Shown here: piece after piece, positions 20,261 through 29,739 of the stretch
Layout: every line of letters begins with the position of its first letter
How positions within the stretch are numbered: position 1 is the first letter of the stretch
NCBI RefSeq assembly: GCF_000330505.1
Contig: NW_004440403.1
Span: 54,328 to 86,775, forward strand
DNA: 32,448 nucleotides
Source of the DNA: Entamoeba invadens IP1
Lineage: Eukaryota > Evosea > Mastigamoebida > Endamoebidae
Direction: 5' to 3'
Notes under the pieces: model-generated
What the model saw: the letters and a program-made list of their open reading frames with translations, nothing else
Databases searched by the model: none
Told to the model about the DNA's origin: nothing
Position numbers and translations under genes: made by a program

Positions 20261-23245
20261 TTAATGAAACCCAAAGCCCGTGAGTGTATTTCGGGAATAT
20301 CCAAATGGTGCTCCAAATAGATTTTGTTGTGGATTATCAGCGTTACTGACTTGATTTAGTCGTTGTGTTAATGCATCAATTCCATCAAAAATTTCGACGT
20401 CACTACTTTCTATTTGTGTGATGTTTTCTGGCTTTTTCGACATCACAAAACACCTTTTGCACATTTTCAATACGACTTGTTCTGTCTCATTTCCAATCAT
20501 CAATGATAAATTCTTGCATTTCTCAAAAGTTGCTGATTTTGATGTTATATTTATTTGGTCAGGTACATTGTCGATGTTTTTCATTACTAAATTGTTCAAA
20601 CACATTTTCTCAAATAACATAGGTAATTCGGTTGCATCAAAACATAAATCGCCGACATTATGAAACATCCCGGAGCTGTTGATCATTTGAATTTGAGACC
20701 GTTCAAAGTGAATTCTGTTGTATTTTCCCTCCCTCGTTAAAAAATTGATCGATCCATTTGATTCGACAATATCCACTTCCTTTGTTTTACTCATTAATTC
20801 AATATCAAAGTTAGTACAATTGCGCATTTTCAGTTCAACCACATTTAGTGCCGAATTTACTATTCCAAATACAAAAACAGTGACAAAATTGCAATTCTTC
20901 ATTTCTACTCTTCCAAACGCATTTGAAGAGAAATCTGGGAACTTCCCAATGAAATTTTCCAATTTTATATTTGGTAAAAAATCGATGTGTTGTTCAATAA
21001 GAAGTGTTGTGCAAATACAATTTTTGATAAAAAAATTACGACTGTTAACTTTGACATTTTCAGTTGTGGCATTTTGTGGAAGTGATGGATTCACACAAAT
21101 ACCATTTTTTTGCTCAGTAACGACCTCACCAAATATATTTCGGCGTACTGATCGTAGAACAAATCCATTCAAATTTCCATTTTTTTCCAAATTTTGTTGG
21201 ACTATATTGAAATTGGTTTGATTTGGATAAACTGTTGTTTGTGGGAATACTAGTGAAGATGTTTGTGAAGGTGTTCTGCTGTCTTTAGTCAAACAAATTT
21301 GCTTCAGTTTCTCGTACTCTTCTGAACTACATAATTCACGAGTTTCACTTTCAGTACACTTTAAAGGACAAATTGGGTGTTTTGATATGTCGAAATCTGT
21401 GGGGAACGTGTATGTTGAATCTAAATATTCAACTTCTTCAAGTGAGTTAAAATTTCCTTTGAAATTGATTGCTTTTGATGAAATAATTTTCAGATGTTTC
21501 ATATTCGAATTATTAAAATTAAATTGACAATTATTGCAATACTCAATTGTGACAATTTCACAATTTTTAAAAGTGTTTGGAAAAATGAAATTTTCGATAT
21601 TGAACAACAACACACTTCTTGTATGTGTGAAATCGATATCAACATAATTCAACAGTGCTTCAAATACAACGTCTTGAACAATTACACCAACTAACTTCTT
21701 AAGTGTTGAATTAGAAACCACCAATTTCTCTATTTTGGTGTTCTTTGCAATTTCAAAATCTTTACAATTGTAGATAGACAAAGACTTAATAAAATCTGTT
21801 TCTGACGAGATTTTTGAATATGAAGAATTTGCAAATTTGGCACTCAATTTATTATTTTTGGTATTCAAAAAGTTGAATGTGAAATTTAGACACGAATTGA
21901 ATTCAAAAGTTTCACACAATTCGCAGTCAATATTTAAAGTGCAGTTTGAACATCCTTTACATGCAATATTCTTTGCACATTCTTTATTGATAGAAAACTC
22001 GGAATTTCTGACGTTATAGAGTGAAACTTGTTTCAATGGTTCTAGATGTTCATAAGAAATACCATTCAGATTGACAAGTTTTAACTCTTCCACGTTTACA
22101 AAAGGAAATTGTAACTCTCTCTCCCATACCTGTAATTTATCACAATTTTCGGGGGTTTCTGTTTGTTTCTTTTTAATTATTTGAGTGTTGGTCATTTCAA
22201 CTTTTTTAACCGTGTCAAAACAGTTTGAAAATTGGATAGTGACATTTTCTGAGACGAACTCTTCAACTTCAAAAACTTCAGGAAGTATCACACAGTCGTC
22301 TTGTTTCTCGAGACGTTCAAATGAGTTTGTTATATATTCATTTTTCAATAAAAGTGACTTGACGCACTTTGGAAGATGCAAAAGACTCAGGTCATAGACT
22401 TTACCAACAAAATGGGTTTTAGTTGCTTCACATTTTTCAACAATTTTTTCGATCTTTTGTAAATCAGAATTTTGTATTAAATTTTTTGTCTGAAATATTA
22501 AGGCGTTGTTTTGGATGTATGGAACATAATAATTGAAATTTTCGATATCAATGTTGTTCGAGTAATTTCGACAATTTTGTGTTGAAACGACATTCCCAAT
22601 GAAAGAACCACCGTTTGTCCAGTTGATATCAATTTGTGTTGAATATTTCATTGGAAGTTCGTTAATTCTATTAAATGGTAAATTAATAGCTGCATGTGTT
22701 CTGGTTTCAAAAGTATTTGTTCCAAATTTTAAATCAAAATAAATTGAAACATTTTTTGGGAATATTTTTTTAAAGTCTTCACAAGTTTCATAGTGGTCAA
22801 AGTAGTCCAGAAATTTAACAAAACAGTTGATTGACATAGTCACCTTTTGACGATAAGTTTCTACAATCAGTTGGAACAATTTTTGTGGATCATTGGTTCC
22901 AAATTTTGATGAACTACCAATTATAAAATTCGTCATTTTTTCACAAATTTTTAGTGTTATATTTTCAATAATTTCAGGAGTGCATTCTATTTTGTAATTT
23001 CTGATAAAAATTGGTTTTGAGAGATAACCAAATGATACTGGTAAGAAGTTACAGTTCAACGTGTCGGGGTGAAAAAAGTCGTAAAATTTTTCAACGTCTA
23101 GTGTTGAGGTAAGCCATGGATTCACTTTTAAAGAAGTCACTGCAGAGTTGGTGGAGTGGTTCACTTGAATGAATGTAATGACGTCGGAAAATGTTGGGAG
23201 ATACAACGATACTTGCATTAAGTAAATCATTTCAAGGCGCGACAT
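20261..23245 (-). CDS. Large Entamoeba-type repeat protein, 994 aa (paralogue of 25023-27863)
   Basis: An intact 994-codon frame from ATG at 23245. I do not recognise a catalytic domain. The first 43 residues align without gaps to the N-terminal module of the BspA-like LRR genes nearby (MSRL, LMQVSLYL, TFSDVITF, VNPW). The body consists of irregular short strands of the form L.I..C.N..F....N, each about 20 residues, suggestive of a solenoid (degenerate LRR or beta-helix). There is no signal peptide or transmembrane helix. The tail is Asn/Gln-rich with three FG pairs (LFGAPFGYSR, GFGFH). The protein at 25023-27863 is a clear paralogue over the whole length. The upstream region shares a 12-nt motif with that gene. 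Function unknown; intracellular and protein-binding by inference. Confidence 0.85.
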   Translation of the reverse strand: MSRLEMIYLMQVSLYLPTFSDVITFIQVNHSTNSAVTSLKVNPWLTSTLDVEKFYDFFHPDTLNCNFLPVSFGYLSKPIFIRNYKIECTPEIIENITLKICEKMTNFIIGSSSKFGTNDPQKLFQLIVETYRQKVTMSINCFVKFLDYFDHYETCEDFKKIFPKNVSIYFDLKFGTNTFETRTHAAINLPFNRINELPMKYSTQIDINWTNGGSFIGNVVSTQNCRNYSNNIDIENFNYYVPYIQNNALIFQTKNLIQNSDLQKIEKIVEKCEATKTHFVGKVYDLSLLHLPKCVKSLLLKNEYITNSFERLEKQDDCVILPEVFEVEEFVSENVTIQFSNCFDTVKKVEMTNTQIIKKKQTETPENCDKLQVWERELQFPFVNVEELKLVNLNGISYEHLEPLKQVSLYNVRNSEFSINKECAKNIACKGCSNCTLNIDCELCETFEFNSCLNFTFNFLNTKNNKLSAKFANSSYSKISSETDFIKSLSIYNCKDFEIAKNTKIEKLVVSNSTLKKLVGVIVQDVVFEALLNYVDIDFTHTRSVLLFNIENFIFPNTFKNCEIVTIEYCNNCQFNFNNSNMKHLKIISSKAINFKGNFNSLEEVEYLDSTYTFPTDFDISKHPICPLKCTESETRELCSSEEYEKLKQICLTKDSRTPSQTSSLVFPQTTVYPNQTNFNIVQQNLEKNGNLNGFVLRSVRRNIFGEVVTEQKNGICVNPSLPQNATTENVKVNSRNFFIKNCICTTLLIEQHIDFLPNIKLENFIGKFPDFSSNAFGRVEMKNCNFVTVFVFGIVNSALNVVELKMRNCTNFDIELMSKTKEVDIVESNGSINFLTREGKYNRIHFERSQIQMINSSGMFHNVGDLCFDATELPMLFEKMCLNNLVMKNIDNVPDQINITSKSATFEKCKNLSLMIGNETEQVVLKMCKRCFVMSKKPENITQIESSDVEIFDGIDALTQRLNQVSNADNPQQNLFGAPFGYSRNTLTGFGFH

Positions 23246-23292
23246 CTTTATTTTTATTTATAATTTACGAGTAACATGTTTTTAAGTTTTAA

Positions 23293-23304
23293 AATATTGA
23301 GGTT
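23293..23304 (-). promoter_or_regulatory. Shared upstream motif AACCTCAATATT
   Basis: On the minus strand AACCTCAATATT lies 48-59 nt upstream of the ATG at 23245. The same 12 bases occur 43-54 nt upstream of the paralogue at 27863. I do not see it upstream of the other intact genes in the window. A promoter element conserved in this subfamily is likely; simple recent ancestry of the two upstream regions is the alternative, although the sequences around the motif have diverged. Confidence 0.45.
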
Positions 23305-23501
23305 TTTACTTATATTTATTGAAAACTGTTATATAATGATATGAAATACAACTTAAACTATAATAATAATACTTTTTACCAAAAAGTATAGTTATCGTTT
23401 AATTAAATAAAATAATCGATATTTTTATTTTTGGTTCAAAAATTGTATTTATTTAATATAATAAACTTAAAAACATTTGAGAAATTCAAACTAAAAATTA
23501 A

Positions 23502-24418
23502 ATGAAAAACAATTTGGAAGAACAAGTTAATGTGTTTTTACTTGGTGATGGTTATGTTGGAAAAGTTTTTTATTTATAATTAATAAACAAAGAAATTTAT
23601 ATGTAGAATTCTATTGTACAACGATTTGCTTATAATCATTATAGTGATAAACATGAATTTTATTATGGGGATAAGTCCACTGATAGAGTTGGTTTTTGGC
23701 TTAAATTAATCACGTTGCACTCAAACATAGAAAATGCTTATAGATCGAAGACTTGTTAATGTGACGTTTTGGGAACCATGTTTGTATATTTTACTTTTAT
23801 TAACTAATAATACTTTACTATGAATAAAGAATTTACATTAGACAAATTATTTTCTTATATTTATAAAACATTTTATTTTCGTTGTTATTTATATTTGAAA
23901 AAATCAAGTAATTTGTAATTTAAATTAACAATTCGATAAATTTGAAGATTTGATTGGAAGGTGAAGTCACACACTTCAAGTCTGTGTTTTTGCGTACTAC
24001 AAAATCATGTCAAAGTGCATTTGTTTTATGTTGTTCTCGTGATGACAATTTGTCTTCAAGTTCTTTAAATTATTGGTATACAAACGCTTCAATTTTACAA
24101 GACGAATACCAACGACAACTTCAAAGAGTTTTAATCACAAAAAGTGATTTGCCACAAAATGAAATAGTCTTTGAAGAAGCACACAAATTTGCAGTGAAAA
24201 ATAAAATTGAAATCTTTGAGTGTTCAGCAAAAGAAATGGCTGGTGTCACAGAATTTATTTGTTCGATTGTCCATGATATTTTTAGTGTAGATTTGACAGT
24301 TGCTAAAATTGTAAAAAATAAGAGCACGGATTTTTCATCAAAAGAACATGAAAATAAATGTATTTTCGTTTATTTTGTTATTTATTTTTCTTGTTTAATT
24401 ACTGATAAAAGTGTGTGA
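23502..24418 (+). pseudogene. Ras/Rab-type small GTPase pseudogene
   Basis: ATG at 23502 opens a frame with a P-loop-like stretch (VFLLGDGYVGK) that soon hits a stop. In another frame IVQRFAYNHYSDKHEF follows, as in the effector region of Rab proteins. A third frame gives VTFWEP where WDTAG would be expected. After an AT-rich gap the longest part (from about 23954) reads AFVLCCSRDDN, then LITKSDL (the NKxD position, with T-K-S-D) and FECSAKE (the SAK box), followed by the last helix. At least two frameshifts, stops, and the loss of the DTAG motif make it non-functional. The long downstream stretch begins with TTG, not ATG, and is not a separate gene. Confidence 0.8.
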
Positions 24419-24752
24419 TAGTAATATCGTTGTCTAGAATTACGTTGAATAAGTATTAAATTAATAATTTTAATCACCAATTCCATTTAATTATTATTTT
24501 ATAAAAAATTAAAAAACAAGATAATTTTATTAAATTAATCATTTTTAACATTCAGATTTGGGAAATAATAGAGTATAAAACGTATTCATGTTAATACCAA
24601 AAATGTCAACAAAAACATTTGAGACACGTTTTGTAAAAAATAATAAAAACAGGAGATGTATTTCATCTTTATTAACTACAAACTTAATTACATGTAACAT
24701 GAAAAAATGAAAATAAATACTATGAATAAATGGCTATTTATTGAATGAATTA

Positions 24753-25013
24753 TGTGATTGTATAACTTGTAATATTATTGATAAAAATTGTTTGAGTTGT
24801 TCTCAAAATAATAAAAAAGATAATGTACCATTATTAAATAATGGAAATAATATTTTTTGATGTGATGGGAAAAATGTCAAAAACAATGTGATGGTGTGTA
24901 TTGATGCATTTGGCCTGATTCCAGTGTGCCAAATTGGTTATTATATTCATTTTGAACAAGTGTGTACTAAATATTTATTGTATTGTGTTTCTACCAACAA
25001 AAAAAACAAGTAA
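24753..25013 (+). pseudogene. Fragment of a cysteine-rich TMK-like ectodomain
   Basis: On the plus strand 24753-25010 reads as CDCITCN....NCLSC, then, after an in-frame TGA at 24858-24860, CDGKN and further spaced cysteines (VC, CQIGYY, VCTK), ending at TAA. The CxxC spacing is that of the ectodomain of the kinase at 8472-12999 (compare CLTC....TCLSC). No signal peptide, transmembrane segment or kinase domain is nearby. I take it as a broken-off remnant of such a gene. It ends about 10 bp from the stop codon of the convergent gene at 25023. Confidence 0.6.
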
Positions 25014-25022
25014 AAAGTAATT

Positions 25023-27863
25023 TTAAACCCCAAATATACCCAACGGTTTTTGTCCATTGAATGTGTTAAAACCACGATTATTTTGTGGTGTTACTTGCCC
25101 AAACCCATTAACATAATTTATTTGTCTCTCCTCATGTTGAATTTTTTCCTTTTCCGATGTATCTATTTCAGTAGAGTTAGTGACATCAATGTTATTTGGA
25201 TTTTTTGTGTTTATTTCAAATTTGGAGCAATTTTTAATTGAAATCAAAGTGTTGGGCTTTAATATTCTAATTTTGAAGTTTTTGCAATGATCAAAATTTG
25301 CTGATTTGGCGACAAGTAGCATAGAATTTCCCATTCTTATATTATCGTTATTGATTTCCATTAACACACCAACACAATTGTTTCTAAAGAAATAATCCAA
25401 ATATGTGTTTTCGATTGTCAAATTTTGTATCATATCGAGATCTTTGTTAAATAATACGCCGCGGTTGAAATTGCAATTTCTAAATACAACACTTTCAAAT
25501 TGTGAATTTGCTTTTGTGAATTTTACATCCCCAAGTGAATTAGTAATTTCAAGATGTTTAGTTATCGAAGAGAATATCCATCTAATCCCGTTGTATTTGT
25601 TAATAGTGACATTAACAGCTGAAATTGGTTCTTTGTATTTAAACATTCGATTTGAATAGTCCACATCATCACAGTTTTCAACGTGTAAGTTGCCAATTAA
25701 CACCCCTGACAAATCAATCATTTTCCCAATAAAATTTGAAATGCTCAAAGATGACAATAATGTTATTTTCGTTTTAATTTTTAAGCTTTGGCAAACGTAG
25801 TTCTGAAAGTGACATATTGGCTTTGTAACAACAAGTGTCACATTTTGAGTTAAAAATGATATAAACTTGTTGAGTTTAGTAGTGTCATATTGGGCAAGAA
25901 TTGGTCCGTATGGTTCATTGAACTGATGTGTCAAATATCTTTGAGCTTCTGTGTATTCCATTTCAAGTTCCTTGAATTTTGATATTGTCATACCTTCATT
26001 ACTATCACTTTCTTCTTTTATTTCGACATTTTCAATCGGCAGTTTCGTGTTTTGTGGGAACTTGACAGAACATCTGCCAACAAGTACACAACACTCCACA
26101 TTATGAAATTCACCAGAAAACACCAAATTGTGGGAAGACTCAATTTTGATGTTTTTTAAATGTTCTTTTTGAAATACGAAATTTAAGTGCTCACAAAATG
26201 AAACTTCCAAAATTTCGCAATTCTCAAAAATTGTGTTGAACGAGAAACGACTGAGACCAAACAATCTCAGAAATTTTGTGTGTGTAAAGTCAATTGGAAG
26301 GAACTCCGTAATGTTATTGAGAATAACACTTTTTGCAGTAAATTTTGTTGAATTATTAAATTTTGTATTTTCAATGATAACATTGCTCATTTCAATGTTA
26401 TTCATCATTTTCACACCAGTGCATTTCTTTAGTGAAAATAATTTTATTGTGTCTTTATCAACTGTAATCGTTGGAGTCAAACACTCAATAAATTCCAAAC
26501 TGAGTGAATTTGGTTTTGCGTTGATAAATTCGAAAATTGTGTTTCGGCACTGTTTAAATATAAAAGTGTCTAATTTATTACAATCAATGCAAAAAGATGA
26601 TTTTGTTACATTTTCGATATTTAAATGTTCGCAATTTTGTCCAACAAATAATTCGATATTTTTAGAATTCTCACACACTTTTAATGTTGTTAAATGTTCG
26701 GGTGTTTTAAAGTTAATATTTAAGCACTTTTGGAGCTCAATTTCCTCGACATTAGGAAAAGGGAAGTTGTTGTCCATTTCCCACTCTTTATATGTATCTC
26801 TTGTTGTATCATTTTGAGTCACTTTTTGCAACACAAAAGTTGAGTTTGTTGCTTTGATTGTTTTGACTGTTGGAACAACATCAGCAAATATCAAATCAAT
26901 TTCAGAAATCGACAAACTTTCAATCTTCATATTACAAGGTAACCAAACACTGTGCCTTTCATTTGTATACCAAGAAATACTGAGGTCTTTAACAAAATCT
27001 GGAATACTTAATTTTGAGATATCACCAAACGTTTTGAGTTCAACGAATGTTGAATAACACTTGTTAAATATATCTACAACAGTTTTAAAGTAATTATCAT
27101 CGTCATATCCATCAATTTTAACAAGAAGTCTTTTTCTATACAATGGTTTGATAAATTGAAATATTTTTGGTGTTATTTCTTGTGTGTAATTTTGGCAATT
27201 TGGAGTTAAACGCACCTTTTCTGGTTCGGTTGTGTCAGTCCAGTCAATATTTATTTGACTGTCATACTTTTTAGCAGCAGAATTTATATTCCTGTAAAGA
27301 GGTGACATGTCGGTGTAAAAATCGTTACACATTGAATCGACGTGCAACAACACCTTTTTAGGAAAATAAGTGTCGTTCATATTCACATTGTTGTTACGTT
27401 CAAAACAGGTAACACACTCACTAAACAACTTTAAAGACATCTCGATGTTTGGTATTTTCCATTTGTAAAGTATTTCATAAAATTTGTTCTCTACGTTAAC
27501 ATTGTTTTGTTGAAATGTGTCAACGGGTTTGGGTTCAACAATAATCAAAGAAGTGATTTTCTCGGCAATATTTTGGTCATTGAGTTTGTTAAAATCGGTC
27601 GAAAAGATTTGAACATTTCGAATGTAAACCGCCGTTTCGAGAACTTTTTGAGAGACGATTAATGAGTTGCAATTCACTGTGTCAGGAGAAAAGAAAGTGC
27701 AAAACTTTTCAATGTCGTCGGATTTAGAGAACCAAGGATTAACTTTAAGTGATGTGACAGCAACTTGGCATTTTTTGTTGATAGTAATAAAAGTCATGAT
27801 GTCTTTTAGTGTGGGCAAATAGAGGGAAACTTGCATCAAATAGACCATTTCCATATTCGACAT
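25023..27863 (-). CDS. Large Entamoeba-type repeat protein, 946 aa (paralogue of 20261-23245)
   Basis: An intact 946-codon frame from ATG at 27863. The beginning (MVYLMQVSLYLPTL, DIMTFITINKKC, AVTSLKVNPW, FFSPDTVNCN) is closely similar to that of the 994-aa protein, and landmarks recur across the whole length (ISKLSIPDFVK versus LSLLHLPKCVK; FPFPNVEEIELQ versus FPFVNVEELKLV). The body is again a solenoid-like series of short beta strands with Asn and Cys. No signal peptide, transmembrane helix or catalytic motif is seen. The C-terminal tail is Asn/Gln/Gly/Phe-rich (NGFGQVTPQNNRGFN, GIFGV), with two FG pairs. An AATTCA initiator-like word lies just upstream of the start codon. Function unknown. 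Confidence 0.85.
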   Translation of the reverse strand: MSNMEMVYLMQVSLYLPTLKDIMTFITINKKCQVAVTSLKVNPWFSKSDDIEKFCTFFSPDTVNCNSLIVSQKVLETAVYIRNVQIFSTDFNKLNDQNIAEKITSLIIVEPKPVDTFQQNNVNVENKFYEILYKWKIPNIEMSLKLFSECVTCFERNNNVNMNDTYFPKKVLLHVDSMCNDFYTDMSPLYRNINSAAKKYDSQINIDWTDTTEPEKVRLTPNCQNYTQEITPKIFQFIKPLYRKRLLVKIDGYDDDNYFKTVVDIFNKCYSTFVELKTFGDISKLSIPDFVKDLSISWYTNERHSVWLPCNMKIESLSISEIDLIFADVVPTVKTIKATNSTFVLQKVTQNDTTRDTYKEWEMDNNFPFPNVEEIELQKCLNINFKTPEHLTTLKVCENSKNIELFVGQNCEHLNIENVTKSSFCIDCNKLDTFIFKQCRNTIFEFINAKPNSLSLEFIECLTPTITVDKDTIKLFSLKKCTGVKMMNNIEMSNVIIENTKFNNSTKFTAKSVILNNITEFLPIDFTHTKFLRLFGLSRFSFNTIFENCEILEVSFCEHLNFVFQKEHLKNIKIESSHNLVFSGEFHNVECCVLVGRCSVKFPQNTKLPIENVEIKEESDSNEGMTISKFKELEMEYTEAQRYLTHQFNEPYGPILAQYDTTKLNKFISFLTQNVTLVVTKPICHFQNYVCQSLKIKTKITLLSSLSISNFIGKMIDLSGVLIGNLHVENCDDVDYSNRMFKYKEPISAVNVTINKYNGIRWIFSSITKHLEITNSLGDVKFTKANSQFESVVFRNCNFNRGVLFNKDLDMIQNLTIENTYLDYFFRNNCVGVLMEINNDNIRMGNSMLLVAKSANFDHCKNFKIRILKPNTLISIKNCSKFEINTKNPNNIDVTNSTEIDTSEKEKIQHEERQINYVNGFGQVTPQNNRGFNTFNGQKPLGIFGV

Positions 27864-27905
27864 TTTTTGAATTATTTAGTTTTTTATTGTATTTATATTT
27901 AATGT

Positions 27906-27917
27906 AATATTGAGGTT
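27906..27917 (-). promoter_or_regulatory. Shared upstream motif AACCTCAATATT
   Basis: This is the second copy of the 12-nt motif, 43-54 nt upstream of the ATG at 27863, in nearly the same position as in front of the 994-aa paralogue. Confidence 0.45.
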
Positions 27918-28716
27918 GTTTGTTATTTGTAGGACATTATTTATATATACTTTTTAGTTAATTATTACTTAATAAATTAAACCTTTTTTATAATTAATTT
28001 TTTTGAATTAGTGTTATTCTATTTAACTTTCGGACCTACATTGACCTTTTAAATAGATTTATTTTTTCTATTTCGAATCATATTCAAATTAAAATTATAG
28101 TAAATAGGAAACTGGGCAGAAATTAGGTCTGGTTCCCGAATTCAAAAAAATGCCGAAAATTCACCTCGAGTTGGTGGAAACCGAGTGAAACAGAGCATTG
28201 AATAGAAAGCTCATAAAGACGCACTCAAACGGTCTGTTTGTGCATCGTTTTACCTACTTTCCAAATCCTACACAACCAGGCGTCTCCATTATTACTCGAA
28301 AATACCCACGTCATCAATTACTTACCATTTAAATATATATTCAAAACCATTTTTAATAGTATTTTTTTGTTTTTAAAAAAATAATTATTCTAAACAATAA
28401 AATAAGTCATCATATTTTTATTTATTCAAAAAACTACCTTAAATTACCAAAAAATAAAACAGAAAACAATTCAATTATGCTACGCTCAACTCTTCGGTAG
28501 GTTTACATGACTTTGAGCAGTCCTTTTTTTGGAACTATCTCATCGTCTTCGTTTATAGTTTCATGTACTGGACTATCCATCCCTTCAAAAAAATTAAATT
28601 AAATTAAAACACGGTGTACATTAATTCAAGTTGTGATGACAACTTACAAAAAGGACATTTTAGTCGTCAATTCTGCAGATGTTTGAAACAAAAACAAAAC
28701 ACAAAATGACAAAAAG
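27918..28716. other. Intergenic with a GC-richer block at about 28110-28300
   Basis: Most of this stretch is AT-rich, but about 28110-28300 is distinctly richer in G and C than any other non-coding part of the window. It contains words such as cacctcgagttggtgg and a caaac/gtttg stem (28226-28240). I see no open frame longer than about 20 codons on either strand there. Near 28508-28584 a minus-strand run of 25 codons (MDSPVHETINEDDEIVPKKG...) could be chance. The type of sequence is unknown. Confidence 0.4.
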
Positions 28717-29697
28717 TCAGTTAAGTTGAAAGACAACAACGCTCTTCGGCATAAAATTGTCATTATCAGTCAAATCGTTTTGTTTGGTGGTGTAAGTGGA
28801 TGGGTTGCAATGACTCCCATTTACACCTTTCTTGTATACACTTATATCATGACCATAACCAAACCCAAAGAAATATGAACTGTCTTGAGGATAATGCCAA
28901 AATTTACGATCGGTGTAATTTCCACTTTTCCCAAACTTTTTTGGATTTAAAGTGCCATTTCTCACAAGTGAAAAAATGTACGAACTGCCATTGTTAATCC
29001 ATTTGTCAACGACATTGATATTTCCTGTAAACACGCCACCAAACTTGTTGTGATTTTTGTCTTCTACCACAAAGCACAAGTTGCTTTTGTTTATAACTTT
29101 TGAATCAAACACTGAAGTGCCTTTTGACCAGTCGTCTATGTCCGAGTCAAACACAACACTTCCTATTTTGTACCCCGTCAACTTTTCAAGACATGATTTT
29201 TCGTCAAGTGTGAGGTGTTCGCGTTTTTCATTTTCAACATCTTCATCGTGTCGTTTTTTTGCATTGATGAATTTCTCTGATTTTATAATTTGATCAACTT
29301 TGGTGTTTTTTACTTGAATGATTTTGTTGATTTCATCTTCAAGTGGTTTTATGTCCATTTTGCATTTCTCTTCATAAAGTGCAATTCTGATATTAAATAT
29401 CTCATACAGCTTTTCATTGTCACTCTGTATTGAATACATAACCATCTCTTCTTTAATTTTGTTTGACGCGTTATACATATCAGTAACAATGGTGTTGAGT
29501 GATGCTGTGATTTTCTTCTTACTTTCAAATACCTTATCAAGTCTGTCGAAATGTTTCTCTTCATTTTCAATGCGTTGTTCAATGTCAAATGACTTGTCGT
29601 CAACAAAGTTGAATTCATCTTTGGATTTGTTGATGTCTGACACCGCCTTTGCTGCGTTTGTGCAGAGTGTTGAAAGTGCTGTTAACTCGTTTTCCAT
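28717..29697 (-). CDS. TLDc-domain protein with coiled-coil N-terminus, 326 aa
   Basis: An intact frame from ATG at 29697. Residues about 1-165 are highly charged and heptad-like (IEQRIENEEKHFDRLDKVFESKK), predicting a coiled coil. From about residue 168 it has the features of a TLD domain: LEKLTGYKIGSVVFDSDIDDWS, LCFVVEDKNHNKFGGVF, SSYIFSLVRNG, and FGFGYGHDISVYKKG, ending in SVVVFQLN. TLDc proteins in other eukaryotes are linked to oxidative-stress resistance and to V-ATPase regulation; Entamoeba has many coiled-coil/TLDc proteins whose role is unknown. No signal peptide or transmembrane segment. The start codon lies only about 40 bp from the end of the transposon at 29740, so most of the normal upstream region is now transposon terminal repeat. 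Confidence 0.88.
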   Translation of the reverse strand: MENELTALSTLCTNAAKAVSDINKSKDEFNFVDDKSFDIEQRIENEEKHFDRLDKVFESKKKITASLNTIVTDMYNASNKIKEEMVMYSIQSDNEKLYEIFNIRIALYEEKCKMDIKPLEDEINKIIQVKNTKVDQIIKSEKFINAKKRHDEDVENEKREHLTLDEKSCLEKLTGYKIGSVVFDSDIDDWSKGTSVFDSKVINKSNLCFVVEDKNHNKFGGVFTGNINVVDKWINNGSSYIFSLVRNGTLNPKKFGKSGNYTDRKFWHYPQDSSYFFGFGYGHDISVYKKGVNGSHCNPSTYTTKQNDLTDNDNFMPKSVVVFQLN

Positions 29698-29739
29698 TGA
29701 ATGTTAATGGAGTTTATTTTTTATATTTAATTTTATATA

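Noticed and set aside
20718..21221. Plus-strand open frame of 167 codons
   Set aside because: It lies entirely antisense within the intact 994-aa gene and shows the usual shadow pattern of AT-rich coding DNA.
26233..26817. Plus-strand open frame of 194 codons
   Set aside because: Antisense inside the intact 946-aa gene; no domain pattern and no upstream signals.
28120..28150. tRNA-like T-arm in the GC-richer block (ggttcccgaattc)
   Set aside because: The bases do not match a T-loop (TTCGAAT type) and no acceptor, D or anticodon arm can be formed around it.
28560..28690. Possible intron (minus strand GTAAGT near 28647, acceptor near 28584) leading into a 25-codon end
   Set aside because: Joining at these sites gives an immediate stop codon in the frame of the nearest ATG, and the Entamoeba donor is usually GTTTGT.
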